Assembly: GCA_024138015.1 (NCBI GenBank)
Contig: JAMXBB010000007.1
Coordinates: forward strand, 70,122,798 to 70,186,797
Length of the DNA: 64,000 nt
From: Lumnitzera littorea
Taxonomy: Eukaryota; Streptophyta; Magnoliopsida; Myrtales; Combretaceae
Direction: 5' to 3'
The position numbers were made by a program, and so were the translations under genes. Under the pieces are notes generated by a model. The model saw nothing but the letters and a program-made list of their open reading frames with translations, had not been told where the DNA came from and searched no databases. Below, in pieces: positions 44,396 through 56,700 of the stretch. Position 1 is the stretch's first letter. Each line of letters starts with the position of its first letter.

Positions 44396-46124
44396 TGTTG
44401 GTCCTAGTAAGATATCAAGAGGGGGATGAATTGATATCTTTTGTAAAAAGTACAACTTTTCAATTTAAAAACAAAACCCCTCTTAATAGCTTAAATAGCG
44501 TGATAATAGTTAAAGATTGATTGTATAATACAAATAAAAATCAGAAACTAAATAGAGTAGAAAGAAAGAAAGAAAATCGAGCAATCAATTTATAGAGCTT
44601 TGGCCTTTAACCCACTACTCTCTTCCAGCTCTATTACTAGGGACCCAGTTCTCCTCATCGATGTCATTCTACTAGTCTAAACTTTTCAATAAACAAATAT
44701 CAATGAGAGATTACAAAGATTTCCAGTCACTTTCTCTATCCTATCTCACTAGCTTCTTCCTAAGCTAAACACAGGACCTACAGAACTCCTTAATTCTCTT
44801 ACACTCAAAACATAATGTCAATAATGTTTATAACGAAATTGAAACAATACAATCAAAAAGCTCTTTACAACTTTCGCGCAAATGTAATAACAATGAAATA
44901 ATAAAACTGTTTTCGCTTAGTTTCTAACTAAGTTTCTGATACAAATTCTGATAATTTGCTCGAGAGAATTTTTAAATTCGATTCTGATATTGAAAGTGCA
45001 TTACTATATCTTGAACAGTATCTTCTTTTAATTAAATAAACTCTTGTGTAATAGTTAGAAACAGCTAGTTCTAAATTTTTCTCCAAGATATATTTATTCA
45101 ATTATAATTGATTTTGTTGTTGGAGAAATATCCCATGAAAATAGGTACCAAAAGTTTGAATTTTTGAAACTTGAGTCCAGCTGATCCTGATTTGTTTCTT
45201 TACTAAGTTTGAGTCATTTGATAGTTGCTACACGTAATAATATGTTCCAATCCTCTTTTGATTATGTAGAAATTCAAAAATTTGAAAATCACACTTCAAA
45301 TATTATAGATAAACATGAAAGATATGGTTAAATCTTCTTATATCTTGCTCTTCATATGCTCTTCAAGAATAGTTCAGCACTTGATCATAGTTTATCTAAT
45401 ATTTGCCTTGAATAATTAGCTAGCTTCTTCTAAACCTTATTTGAAAATTTAAATTAGAAAAACTCCTAAAAATCTAGAAAAATATATCCAAAATATCCAG
45501 CCTTTACAAGCTACCTTACAATCCTTGAGAATTTTATCAACAATGAACTAAAAGAAATGCACCAAGCCTTGTAGAATTCTACGTAGAAACTTCTTCAACA
45601 TAGCTTTCTGATATGTTTGAAAATTTATTTAAATATATCACCCAACCATTAATAAATCGTTTTATAAAATTAAAACTAATCCGACTTAAAATCCCTATGT
45701 ACTTAACCATCTTAGTGAAATGAAATTAACTATATTACTCAAATATGCCCAATAAAGTGAAGCTAAGCCTTCTACATATTTTTCCAATTTAATTTGTTCA
45801 AATTATTCAGAAAATAGCATAGGAGCAGCTGCTGATACCGATACTATACATAATCAGTATTGTTCTAATTTATTATTGATGTACATTCTGACACACATTC
45901 TAATATGCATTCTAACCAGCACAAATCTAAACTTAATTTTCTTCCTTCTAAAGTTAACTTACACACTTGATGTTTTTGTTAAACACACTTTAACCTTTTT
46001 TCTATCGTGGTTTCTTTTAGAATTAATCAATGTTATATCATGACATATCTATACACTTCATAAATATATTAGATAACTTATCACATGTTTTGTTATCATC
46101 AAAACCAAATTAGGAGAATTAACA
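44396..46124 (-). repeat. Copia solo LTR with target duplication
   Basis: A 1,729-bp sequence, TGTTGGTCCTAG...GAATTAACA, flanked by perfect 5-bp copies TCTGG (44391-44395 and 46125-46129). It begins with AAGAGGGGGATGAATTGATA-like sequence and ends with TTATCATCAAAACC, both features of a widespread plant copia LTR class. It is homologous to the LTR at 8771-10253, whose adjoining primer site and gag fix the orientation as minus. No internal region remains, so it arose by LTR-LTR recombination. The short frames inside are not genes. Confidence 0.88.
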
Positions 46125-46129
46125 TCTGG

Positions 46130-48250
46130 AAAATTTGTAGGAGAGAGATCAAGAGAGAGAAAGTAAGAAGGAAAAATTGTAGAAAGAAAATAAGTAAAAT
46201 AAAGTGTTAAAGGGTTCCCGAAGATAACGAAAATCCGAAAGTGAAAGAAGACTATCATTTGAAGGAATGGCTACCACCTGACCTGGCTAATACATTCTCT
46301 CTCCCCCACGATGGCTAGAGTTCTAAGTTCCGATAAGTGCTCGAACTTCTTTAATTTTAATTAAAATTTAGTAAAAATAGTAAACAATCTCCAAAAATTT
46401 TGAAACTTGGTTTTATTAAATATTTTTGCATAAGAAATTTGAATATCAAATCAGACTTCTGAATTTTGAGCACTAGTATAGGATCCTTAAGAAAATGTCT
46501 TGACAACTAATTTTTTATCGCATTTTCCAAAAATCCAATTGTTGTAGTTTTAGTTTATATTTTTATGAATAAACTCCTAAAAGGTTATAGTTTTGTGCTA
46601 TGTGGTTGGATTTTGAGAAAATTTTGGTTTTTAATAAAACAGTATGTTGGTAGTAGTGATTTTCTAATGAAGATTGTTGGATTCTCACGAAACCATATTT
46701 TAACATGTATTCATTAGCATGTAGCAACTAAAAGTGAGTAATTTTAAGTTTTAAGTTGGGGATTTTAGATTTTAAGTTGAAATTGGGGGTACATACACTT
46801 AATTCTAAGGTTTTCCTAAAAAATTTATGTATAAGTAAAATTTGAGTGAAGAAGTGTAATGGGTTGCTGTAAGATTGAGTTAAATCTAAGTGTAAAGTAG
46901 TGAAATATAGAAGTAACAGTAAGGTTAGAAACTCTGTCAAAAACTAAGTTAGAAAATAATCTAAATTAAATATTTTGATCACAGCTAATGTTAGAGGGTA
47001 GGTCAGAAAGTTGTTTGTATATGGACTCTATACCCTTGTCAAAGTCAGAACATAAGTTAGAAACTTCTTAAACAATAACATATATTAGAATGTTAGGTCA
47101 GAACCTTAGTCAGAAATTTAGTCAAAACCTACCACACTTAAAACTTAATAAATGGTAAAGGAAACTTACTTAACTTAAATGAAAAACATGCCTAATATTG
47201 AAAATGAACTCTTATTTTATACGGTGATTAAAAACTGAAGCTATGTATTAAATGTTTACGGATCATTTATGAAGACAAGCGCAATACCTAAGGATAATGT
47301 AACACTACATCAAGGTAAGTTAGGATTGAAGCTTCGTAACTTATTGGAATACTATATCAAAGCATCTGGAGGCTTAAGAGTCCATTTGTATATGGTTGTA
47401 ACTCTATTGATTGTGTGCATGCTATGTATGTGATTGAGATTTTGATTTGTGGTGGGAGTTAAACTCCTTAAAGTGCTGTTTTTGCATTGTTTAGTTTTCT
47501 TGAAACTTTGCTTGGTCACCTTATAAGTGAAACTAATCAAAATTCAAACTCTAATCTAACTAGACATACATGACAACCCATTTGGGATGACAACCCATTT
47601 GAGGAAACAATTAGGTGTGTCAAACCAAATACTGACCCCTTCAATGAGGATAGCTAAAACTATCATTTCCCTATCTTTAGTTAAACTAAGTGATAGGAGA
47701 AGAGGTCATGACAAAGTTGGAGACAGTAATTTGAAGGTATTCTAGTGAAGAGGGTGTTCTCCATTATGTAAGCCATCGTTTGGTTTGATTTGAGTAGCAT
47801 TGAAAATCCTTAATCTATGTCAAAGTAGATACAAATTCTTTAACCTCACAATAAATCAGATAACATTGTGCGATATTTAACTTGACTGATTACATCGCAT
47901 TTCATTAAAGATTGATAACCTTGCTTGTGTATATTTTATACTCTTCTATCTCCTTCATCCCACTTATTGAGCTAGTTGTGCTTACATCCCAATAAATTCT
48001 GTTGCAAATATTGACTAAAGAATAAAGATGTAGTAATACATACCATTGTAGGTTAGTACCTGAGTGATTACGGAGTGAGGAGAAATTTGAAGACCGATGA
48101 AACTAGATCACTTTGGAAGTTTTTGTTCTTTTAAAAAAACCAACTAATCTCCTTAGACAACCAATAGTTTTTTAATGGATCTGTACATATGTGTATGAAC
48201 CCATAACTTTTTTAAGTTTTCTTTGAAAATATAGTCTTTTGATGTAAATA
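46130..48250 (+). repeat. Diverged LTR-like block C
   Basis: A GAGAGAGA-rich start, a TTTTGAGCACTAGTATAGG stretch near 46466, and CACTTATTGAGCTAGTTG...TTACATCCCAATA near 47960. These resemble the general layout of blocks A and B (compare CTCACTAAGCG...TTACACCCCAATA near 7316). A short tandem duplication GACAACCCATTTG lies at 47571-47600. No termini or coding sequence found; a family relationship with A and B is only suggested. Confidence 0.35.
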
Positions 48251-49975
48251 TAAATCATGTACTAAAATGTGTACTATAGGCTTTCCTATATAAATATTTC
48301 AAAAGTGTACCATAAATTCTACTTATAACAAGTAATCTACTAGACGTTTCAAAATAGTTGAGTCGTGTATACCTTATATAGGATATATTTACACTAGTGG
48401 CTATAAGGTTAACTTTTATTTTAGATTAGTTTACATGGTGAGACTATTATGACTTCACTTATTCAGAGAGTGACACTATGTATGTTTTGTAAGTTATTTA
48501 CTATCAATGTATTCATTCCAGTGTTTCAATTATGTCTAAATATATTAATATTCAATACATAACTATAATATATCTAACCACTAAATATTAGATACATGTT
48601 TAAATATATTAATTCAAGCTATAATATTGTACCCCTTTAAAAGGTATCTCTGATACTACTTGGATGTTAATTAGTAATCTAGCCTTTACATTTTACAAAT
48701 ATAACAGTTTCAAATTTTTTTCTCTATTTTACTTAACTCGAATCATCTAACTGAGATTATTTATTTATACCAACTATTGAAACCTAAGAGTAGGACATAT
48801 GAAAATTTTAGAATTGCTATCCATTGTTATTAAATTTAGGGATTACATGGACTATTTTATCTTATTCTATCAATATATTACTTCTCTCTATTCTATGTCT
48901 AAACATTATCTATTTAAAATGTAACATTTGTAAATTATCTAATTTATATTAATTTGTCCCAATTTCAAATAATATGCCTGAGTAGCTTTTTTTTTTTCCC
49001 CCTCTTTTATTTATCTTATCATAATTATGGTAAATATGATGATTAGGAAATGGGAGTTTGAAAGTGAAAGTTCATGTGTTTCTAAGGCATAATGTTGAAA
49101 AAACATATTCATTAATTAGAAAAAGAATATTCTATTAGCTCATTTTTTGCAAAATTAAATAAATAAAAAATAGATAAGTCCAATTTAATAGAAATTTTTT
49201 AGCTATTTAATTTTATGAAAGGGATATATATATATATATATACATATTTGAGTTGGAAGGCAAATAAGAGTATTTAGCTCAAACTTATTATTATTGGTGA
49301 ATTTTGGAAGTCAGAAATGTCCTACAAAGAAAAGAAAATTGCTTAGTACCGGGACCAGTCCAATACGGCCACTTCAATACCTAAATCGGTAAGCAGGCAT
49401 GATGAAAGTAAAATGAATGGTTAAGGGTTATCATATGGTTCTTACAAAGTTTCTTTCTCGTATTTATAGGAAACTATCTTGTCTAAAGTAGTAATGATTG
49501 GAATAACAGTTGGAACACGTAAAAGTTTCTTGATTAAACACCTTTTTTGAAATATAAGGAGACCAAACAGTTATGTAATATTACTGTGCTTGTGATAACT
49601 ATTTACACCATAAACTTGAATTTAAATCAGGAACAAATCTGTGTTATTTGGCGAAATGCCAAAAATGTCAATTACTCAGCATAATGCCGAGATTATAGAT
49701 TACCTGGCCTATCGGCAACCAAATGAATGAGTAAGTGAAGTTATTTCAATGCTTGTCGACCCAAGTAGACAAAAACCTATTATCAACACTTATAATGAAG
49801 TGAATGACAATATGACATTAGCAAAATATTATGTTCATGGGTTAGTTATTCTCTAAAGATAGGCGTAGCCTCCCGTGAACAAATTTGTTGGGAGCTGATG
49901 TTACTCCCTTAATAAGGTCATTAAGTTGAAACAAATTGAAATAGTTAAGCCTCCTAAACATATGGGGACCCATTA
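48251..49975. other. Unassigned AT-rich DNA left of gag-only element
   Basis: No recognised coding sequence. It contains poly-T/C near 48989 and a (TA)n tract at 49226-49243. The last ~35 bp (49945-49980) match 61190-61225, the paralogous empty site. Confidence 0.4.
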
Positions 49976-49980
49976 TAAGC
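49976..49980. repeat. Target site duplication of gag-only element, left copy
   Basis: TAAGC, identical to 60347-60351. The empty-site paralogue at 61221-61225 has a single TAAGC. Confidence 0.88.
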
Positions 49981-51842
49981 TGTTAAGCCTCATTTTAGTT
50001 TCCTTAATTTAACCTATATTAAGCCTAACTCACTTAATATAAATTACTTGATATTAAATTAAGGAAAAAAATTTTAATAAAAAAATAGAGTCGCCAACAG
50101 GTTCAATTGGTAAAAAAATAAAATTAGGATTTTCGGGTAAGAAAACCCTAATTTGGCTACTGATTTACGAATATTTTAAGAAACTGATTTTATTAAAAAA
50201 ATTAAACTAGAAAAAACCAAGTTCATAAGTCAACCTATTAAGACCAAGTCACCATGTAAAAATTAAAAAAAAAATTGATGGGTTTTTATTTTTTATTTTC
50301 CTAAAAATATTAAAAATATACCTAAATTCGTAAAAAGTAACTAAAAATGAATTTTTATTATTTTTTTATTACAAATTTATAAGAAATGGGGAAAAAAATT
50401 ATTTTTTAACGGTTACTCCAAAAGTGCTTACATACCTACTAATCGAGATTAAACATGTTGTAGTTCCTTTTTTATAAAATTTTTAATGAGTAGGTCATTT
50501 TTATATTGAAAACCGAGCCAAGTTTACGTATTTTATTAATTTATTATTTTAAGAAAACAAACCTAAAATTCTAATTTTTCCAAATTAAATAAAAAAAACC
50601 CTACTTGATTGAATCTTTTTGACAAAAACTCAATTTAAGATTTTATTGTTCAAAACCACTATATGTCAAAAAATATATAATTTATTAAAAAAAAAACATG
50701 ATTTTTCAAAAAAAAAAAAACTTAATTCAACTAAATTTTATTATAAACTAAAAAATTTGCAATAAGAATAAACAATAAAAAAACTGCATTTAAACACAAA
50801 AATAGTTAATAAAGGAAAAAAACAAAACTAATAAAGTAAATTAATAAAAATTAATGAAATAAATAATAAAAAAATTAATGAAAATTTACCTAACGTCAAA
50901 TCGTGTCAATATTGAGTGGTAGACTGGGCATTGTTAGGCGAGAGACTAGGCATTGTTAGGCGAGAGACTAGGCAACTGAATGGTCGCTGCAGGGCGACAA
51001 GCTATGAGATGCTGCGCAACAGGCTAGGCGCTACTGGGCAATAGGCTGGGCGTTGACTTTGGTGGTTGTGCGATGGTACCAAGGTGGTACTATGTAATGT
51101 TACATGGTGGTTGTGTGGTGGTGCGATGGTGTTATGTATGGCGGCGTGGTGGTAGTTGTATAGTGGTGCGATGGTGTTTGTGTGATGTTTTGGATAAGAG
51201 TGTGATTAAAAAAAAAAAAAAAACTATTCCTGAAACCCCCATCAATGTGTTATTTATAAGTTCAAAATCGAATCTTTCATATAAAAAATACAAAGATTCG
51301 ATTGCGATTCTTCCAAAATTTACCCTACCTTCTAGAAACCCTAGTTATTTTGGGCCTTCTATTTCTTCCAAGGGCTGACCCGACCCGACCAGACCTGACA
51401 CGACCCGATCCGATCCGATCCAATTCGATCCGATCCGATCCGATCCGCTCCGCTACAATTTAGCCCAATAATTCCCTAATCTGATTTAAGTCCTTAAATT
51501 AAATGAATTTTATTCTATATTGGTTTAGCCCAAAATTAATTAAGCCCATATCATCACCTAATCTGACAATCTAACTCAATTTAATTCAACACAACACAAC
51601 TCGACTTATGGCTCGCTACGACTCGATTCATGACTCGCTACGACTCGACTTGATATAATTCGACTTAACTCGATATGACACCACTTGATATGATTCTATT
51701 TTTTTTTTTTTTCTACTTTCCTTTTTTCTTTTTTTCTTTTTAATTTTATTTTTTTATTATTATTTTTTTATTTTTCTACTTTTCTGTTTATTTATTAACT
51801 TAGCTCAATTAATAAAAAATTGGTAAAAATGAGGTATCTACA
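49981..51842 (-). repeat. 3' LTR of gag-only element
   Basis: 1,862 bp, TGTTAAGCCTCATTTTAG...GGTATCTACA. Co-linear with 58567-60346. It contains an AGTCGCCAAC motif near 50083, a 24-bp tandem GGGCATTGTTAGGCGAGAGA near 50936, GT-rich repeats to 51190, and a (GATCC)n-like tract at 51395-51450. The 101-codon plus-strand frame 51073-51378 reads through these repeats and is not a gene. Confidence 0.9.
51251..51259 (-). promoter_or_regulatory. Putative TATA box of 3' LTR
   Basis: Minus strand TTATAAATA with conserved surroundings in all three LTRs of this family. The GT-rich variable segment lies just downstream of it. Confidence 0.45.
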
Positions 51843-51855
51843 ACTATCTCTTTTT
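51843..51855 (-). other. Polypurine-like tract of gag-only element
   Basis: Minus strand AAAAAGAGATAGT immediately before the LTR start TGTAGATACC. Purine-rich with two T interruptions, consistent with a decayed priming tract. Confidence 0.55.
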
Positions 51856-52045
51856 ATAGTGAAGTTTGATTAGAATTTTGCTACAAAGACAAAAGAGATA
51901 CCTATTTTTGCTAGACCCGACTTAGATAATCTAAAGAGAATAGATCTCTTCAAAATTAAAAACTCGTTTTGACGAATAATCTAAGAATGATAGATCTCTT
52001 TGAAGATGAGTTGCTCGAAAGGATATATCTTTTGAAGACAAGATG

Positions 52046-52866
52046 AGACAATACTCTCATGAACAAGCGATCTTTTAAATGACTAGACATTGCTCCTTTG
52101 AGTGAGCGATCTAAGAAAAGATTAATAAGACAGCGTTCCTAGAAAGGAATATATGGGACAGCGTTCCTAAAAAAGAATAGATAGGACAGCACTCCTATGA
52201 GTAAGCGATCCAACAAAAGATAGGACAGTGCTCCTTTGAGCAAGCAATCCTAGATAAGATTGGATGGCACTCCTATGAGCAAGCAATCCAAGAAAGGAAT
52301 AGATAGGACAGCACTCCTATGAACAAGCGATCTTAAAAACGATTGGATGGCGCTCCATTGAGCAAGTAACCCAACTAAGGATAGGACAGCGTTCCTTTGA
52401 GCAGGCGATCTTATAAAAGAATAGATAGGACAGCACTCCTATAAGCAAGCGATCCTAAAAAGGATTGGATGGCACTCCATTAAGTAAGCAACCCATCTAA
52501 GGACTAGATAAGACAGCATTCCCATGAGCAAGCAATCCTAAAAGGGATTGATGGCACTCCACTGAGCAAGCGACCCAATTAAGGATAGGACAGCGCTCCT
52601 TTGAGTAGGCGATCCTAGAAAAGATTTGATGGTGTTCCTATGAACAGGCAATCTAACTAAAGATTAGATAAGACAATGCTCTCATGAGCAAGCGATCCTA
52701 AAAAAGATTGGATGGTGCTTCACTGAGCAAGCGACCCAACTAAGGATCCGACAACACTCCTTTGAGCAAGCAATCCTAGAAAGGGATTAGATGGCGCTCT
52801 ATTGAACAAGCGATCCAACTAAGGATGGGACAGCACTCCTTTGAGTAAGCAATCCTAAAAAGGATT
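52046..52866. repeat. 21-unit minisatellite with alternating unit types
   Basis: Imperfect units of about 36-45 bp with core GCNCTCCTNTGAGCAAGCGA followed by TCC. Two types tend to alternate: one begins GGACAGC and ends with GATCC, the other begins GGATGGC and ends with GACCC AACTAAGGAT. I count about 21 units, the first ones degenerate. It lies in the element's 3' untranslated region near the 3' LTR. There are no spacers of constant length with variable content, so it is not a CRISPR. Confidence 0.9.
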
Positions 52867-52869
52867 TTG

Positions 52870-54699
52870 ATGAGTTTTGACAAAATGATCTGAGATTTGA
52901 GTTTGAAGGATTTTAATGATTCTTTGAAAATATTGTTCTTTAACATTTTTTTTTTTAAAAGGTTTCATTTTTTTTTTAAAGGGTTTTCTTCTTTCTTCTT
53001 CTTTTGTTAAGAAATTCAAAAACACTCTTCGATAGAAAATTGTATTGCTAATAAGTAAGAAAGTCTTAAAAACTCTAATGACTATAAATAAGGGGTTAGC
53101 TTGTCCTTTGCCCATTGATCACTCATTCTCTCAGTCTTGTTTCCTAGAGCATAATTCATGATCTTTGAACTTTTTTAGAATCACTGATTTCCAACTTGGG
53201 ATAAATGACCATTCACGTTTTTGACAAAGTACTCAACTCTTCAATTTTCCACTCAGGGATAGATATCATTACTTGAAATGTTTAGTCAAACTAGACTTCC
53301 TTGCACTCTCATAGGTTTGTTTTTACTCTCAACATCAATTCCAAAAATTGTAGCCTATCTTGTAATTGGTACATTTTGGTCAATCAATAGGTCTCTTCTA
53401 GGTTTGCAATGTAAATGTTTTGGTCAATGGTTTTAACAAATGGGTATCAATGTACTTAGCCAATTTTAAAGAAATCATATACAGTTAATCTCGAGTTTAC
53501 AAGCCAAGAACCTAGGAGAAACTAAACATGGGCATGCCCCAGTTTTATGAGAGAATTTCACTTAAGATAAATCGATTTCTTTAGTCAAAAGAGTTTTATC
53601 AAGGGTAAAATATTGGGTTGGTTCATAAAATAAGGGCTTTGCTTTTAAGCTTAGGAATTGAAAGTGTTTAAATTTTGGATATCATCACCAATTCAGACTT
53701 CAGGCTATTTCTGGCTATTTTTTTAAGGTGATCACCTTGCTAATATCTTTAATCCCTTTCTCTTTCACTTTTTCTTTTTCTTTTTCTCCTTGTTTTTCTT
53801 GTTTTCTCTTTTTTCTTTTCTTCCTTCTTTTTTCTTTTTTTCCTTTTCTTTTTTTTTTTTTTGTCAAGGTGGTCACCTTCCATTATTGAGTTTTCACTTA
53901 ATAGGATTTGAAGCACCAAAAGGTAGGTTCAAGGTATATAAGCTTGGGAGAAGTGTACATGGTTTTGTAGTGTTTAGGAAAGAATCTATGGACTTAATGT
54001 GTTTGAATAAGTGTACAGGTTGAGTGAGGTATATATGGTTTGAAACTCTTCTTCATTCCAAAGAAATTGAACTATCTATAATAATATTTACTCATAAATT
54101 AGCAAAACTAAGGCAAGCATAAGTTAGTCTACTCCTTTTCTCTAAATTAATGATCCTAACCTCTTGATTACCCTAAATTTGGGGTAGTTATTGGCAGGGC
54201 TAATTTTAAGAAAAATCCCTTAAAAGTTCAAATGGGTTTGCAAGGGATAACTGTGTTTAGGGATGATGAAACGAATACCTAATATCATTTTGACACGTGT
54301 ACCAAGTTCAAGATGAGCCTCCTTTAAGGAATGAGCCCAATTACTCACCTTAATGGCGCTTAACTCTCACGTATGTCTAGGGTTAGTGTTTGGGATATGG
54401 GTTGTCTCTTTTCATCCTAAACCTTTCAAGTAATGTGTTATCATTCCCTTAGGTAGAAAGTTTTAAGTTTTGAGTTCACATTTTCTTTATCCATTTTCAC
54501 TCATTCGAAATGCCCCTATCCGAATTGAGCTAACTTCATAGCATACAAAGATAAGAATACACATGAAAACCACTTTATTCAATAACTCGTATCTATTATA
54601 AGCTCCAAAATGAAAGCTTATTCTAAAAAATGTAGGAACTAAAATTCTTTTCTATTTTTGCCACTTCTTGAAACTTGGCCCATTTAGTTAAATTAATCT
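52870..54699 (-). other. Non-coding interior of gag-only element
   Basis: About 1.8 kb where pol would be expected. No pol motif found on either strand. It contains CT-rich runs at 53755-53860 bracketed by two palindromes, AAGGTGATCACCTTGC (53726) and AAGGTGGTCACCTTCC (53866). The frames 52855-53115 and 53790-54023 are low-complexity. Confidence 0.55.
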
Positions 54700-56700
54700 C
54701 TTGGAGATATACCCAGTTACTTCAAATGGTAAGGCACCTTGTCAGATGATAGTAGTAGATCCTCAATGCTTGATGTTGGAGGTTGTCTATTTGATGCTTC
54801 TTCAGAACTTAGGGAAAGAACGCTACTACTAATCGATCCATCAGTCTTTAGAAAATTTGGTTAGATAATCTTAGCATCAAGTAAATCCTATACCTTATGC
54901 TTCAATCTCCAACAATCTTCAATAGTATGCCTTACTTAGCCTACATGATAGTCACACTATTTATTAGGGTCACAATCCTTTGATGTGTATTTCTTTGTTG
55001 GGTTTCACATATCAGTAGTCCTACATCTCTCAATTTCTTGAAAACTTAGGCCATTGGAATCTTGAATTGTGTAAATTGCCTCCTCTTGTTATAGATGAGC
55101 TTGTCTTGATTCTGGGCTTTCCCAATCAGCACATTCACTCTTACTTTCTCTTTCATTGAATCATCTTCATGCTTAGGCTGTAATGTCCTATTCGTATTAG
55201 GATATAGGTTTCTGAGCTGCTTGTGCACATAACCCATCGCCATTTCTGTAGCCTTTCATCTAATATCACCAACTTTTCTTCTAGGGCTACAACCCTTTCT
55301 TTCAAACCCTGGCAGTAATATGCCCCTTGGACTTGACCATTCAAATCAGTTTCTAGCAACTTTTCCAATCCTTGTACCATGTTAATAGTAGGCTCTATGT
55401 AGAATTTGGACCTTAGATCCCTAATAAAGTCTAACTGGACCAATTTTTCATCAATCAAATCTTGAACTTTATTCTTCAAATCCCAACAATGGTCAGTAGC
55501 ATGCCCCTGCTGACCCATGTGGTACTCGCATTGCACATTAGGATCATATTTCCAAGGATTATACCTTAGTGCTGGAGTCTTAGGATGCAATAAACCCTCT
55601 TTTTTTAGACAACAATAAACCCGAGACATAGAAGGAGAGTAAACCTCCTTCTAGGTGATTTATGGCTTAGCTTATTTTCCTTGAGCTCTAGACCAATGCC
55701 TAGGGCACTAGGCTCACATATCATTAGATAGGACATTATAGTGTTCACAGCAGCCTCTAAATCCAACGGAGCTAATCCCTTCCCTATAAATCTCCCTATT
55801 CTAATAACAACTTTAATGTGACCACCAGCTACAACTACATCTACAAACATAGAAGTAATATGTCCTAAGAGGTGATTATAATAAGGTTCACTTAATGTGC
55901 AAATAAATATGTTGATCAATTCATTTTCTAACAATTATACTATAGCTTAAGCGGCTATAGATCTCCATCTCTGGGCATACTCCTTAAAGTCAGCTTCATT
56001 TTCATGTTATTCAAATCCATTAGGGATGGAGCCACTTCTTCATTGAACTTATACTGTTAATAAAAGGCTCGAGCTAGCTATCCCAAGTATTAAGCTTAAC
56101 TAAGTCTTATTAGGCATACCAAATCAACATCATCCTAGTTAGGCTATCTTGGAAAGTTTGAATCATCGACTGCTCATGTTTAGAGAATTGGGCCATCTTG
56201 TGAACATAGAGCTTAAGGTGAAGTTTAGGATAACCTATTCCATGATACTTTTCGAAATTTGGTACATTAAACTTCTTAGGTAACCCATGGTTTTCAAAAG
56301 CACAAATACTGCTCGAGCCCAAATCACTCTGCATTTCATGATCCTTAAGAACTCTCATTTTCTCTTGAATTTTCTAGAAGATTTCTTCTTCCATCTTCAT
56401 CAATTTTTGCACCAATTCCTTCCTCAGGCCTTTGCTACTATTATTAAGCTCATGAACTGGCAACTCTTCAGATTTTTCTGTCTTAGATGGTATGTTAATA
56501 GGCCCCTAGGCTTAGGTGTGGGCCATGGTCTCAACTTGCTTCGCATGCTTTCCCAGATCCCTTTGATTATGGTTATTCCATGTTCAAGAGCTTCAAACAT
56601 CTTGTTTTTTAAATTGAGTGATTATAGGCTTCAAGTTGAGCCAAATCACTTAAAAAGCAATTTTTCAAAACCTGCAAGAATCCCTTCTTGTTAGCAACAC
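54700..56700 (-). pseudogene. Tat-type gag of gag-only element, two zinc knuckles
   Basis: Minus-strand pieces in order. N-terminal region near 56600. Piece 56358-56110 has LPKKFNVPNFEKYHGIGYPK and a FSKHEQSMIQTFQDSLTRMM stretch (capsid pattern P.KF.VP.F.KY.G...P..HL). Piece 55934-55605 has LINIFICTLSEPYYNHLLGH. Piece 55629-55153 has a first zinc knuckle CEYHMGQQGHATDHCWDLKN, then KVQDLIDEKL. Near 55080-55050 is RRQFTQFKIPMA, and near 54950 a second knuckle CDYHVG..RHTIEDCWRLKH. Gag would coat the element RNA. Frames are broken by stops and shifts. The plus-strand 135-codon frame 56287-56694 is a shadow. Confidence 0.85.

Noticed and set aside
51073..51378. 101-codon frame in the gag-only element's 3' LTR
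   Set aside because: Reads through GT-rich tandem repeats; the matching region of the other LTR is not open in the same way.
52046..52866. CRISPR-like array
   Set aside because: Units are degenerate and contiguous with no spacers, in a plant retrotransposon; it is a minisatellite.
56287..56694. 135-codon plus-strand frame
   Set aside because: Shadow of the minus-strand gag of the gag-only element.
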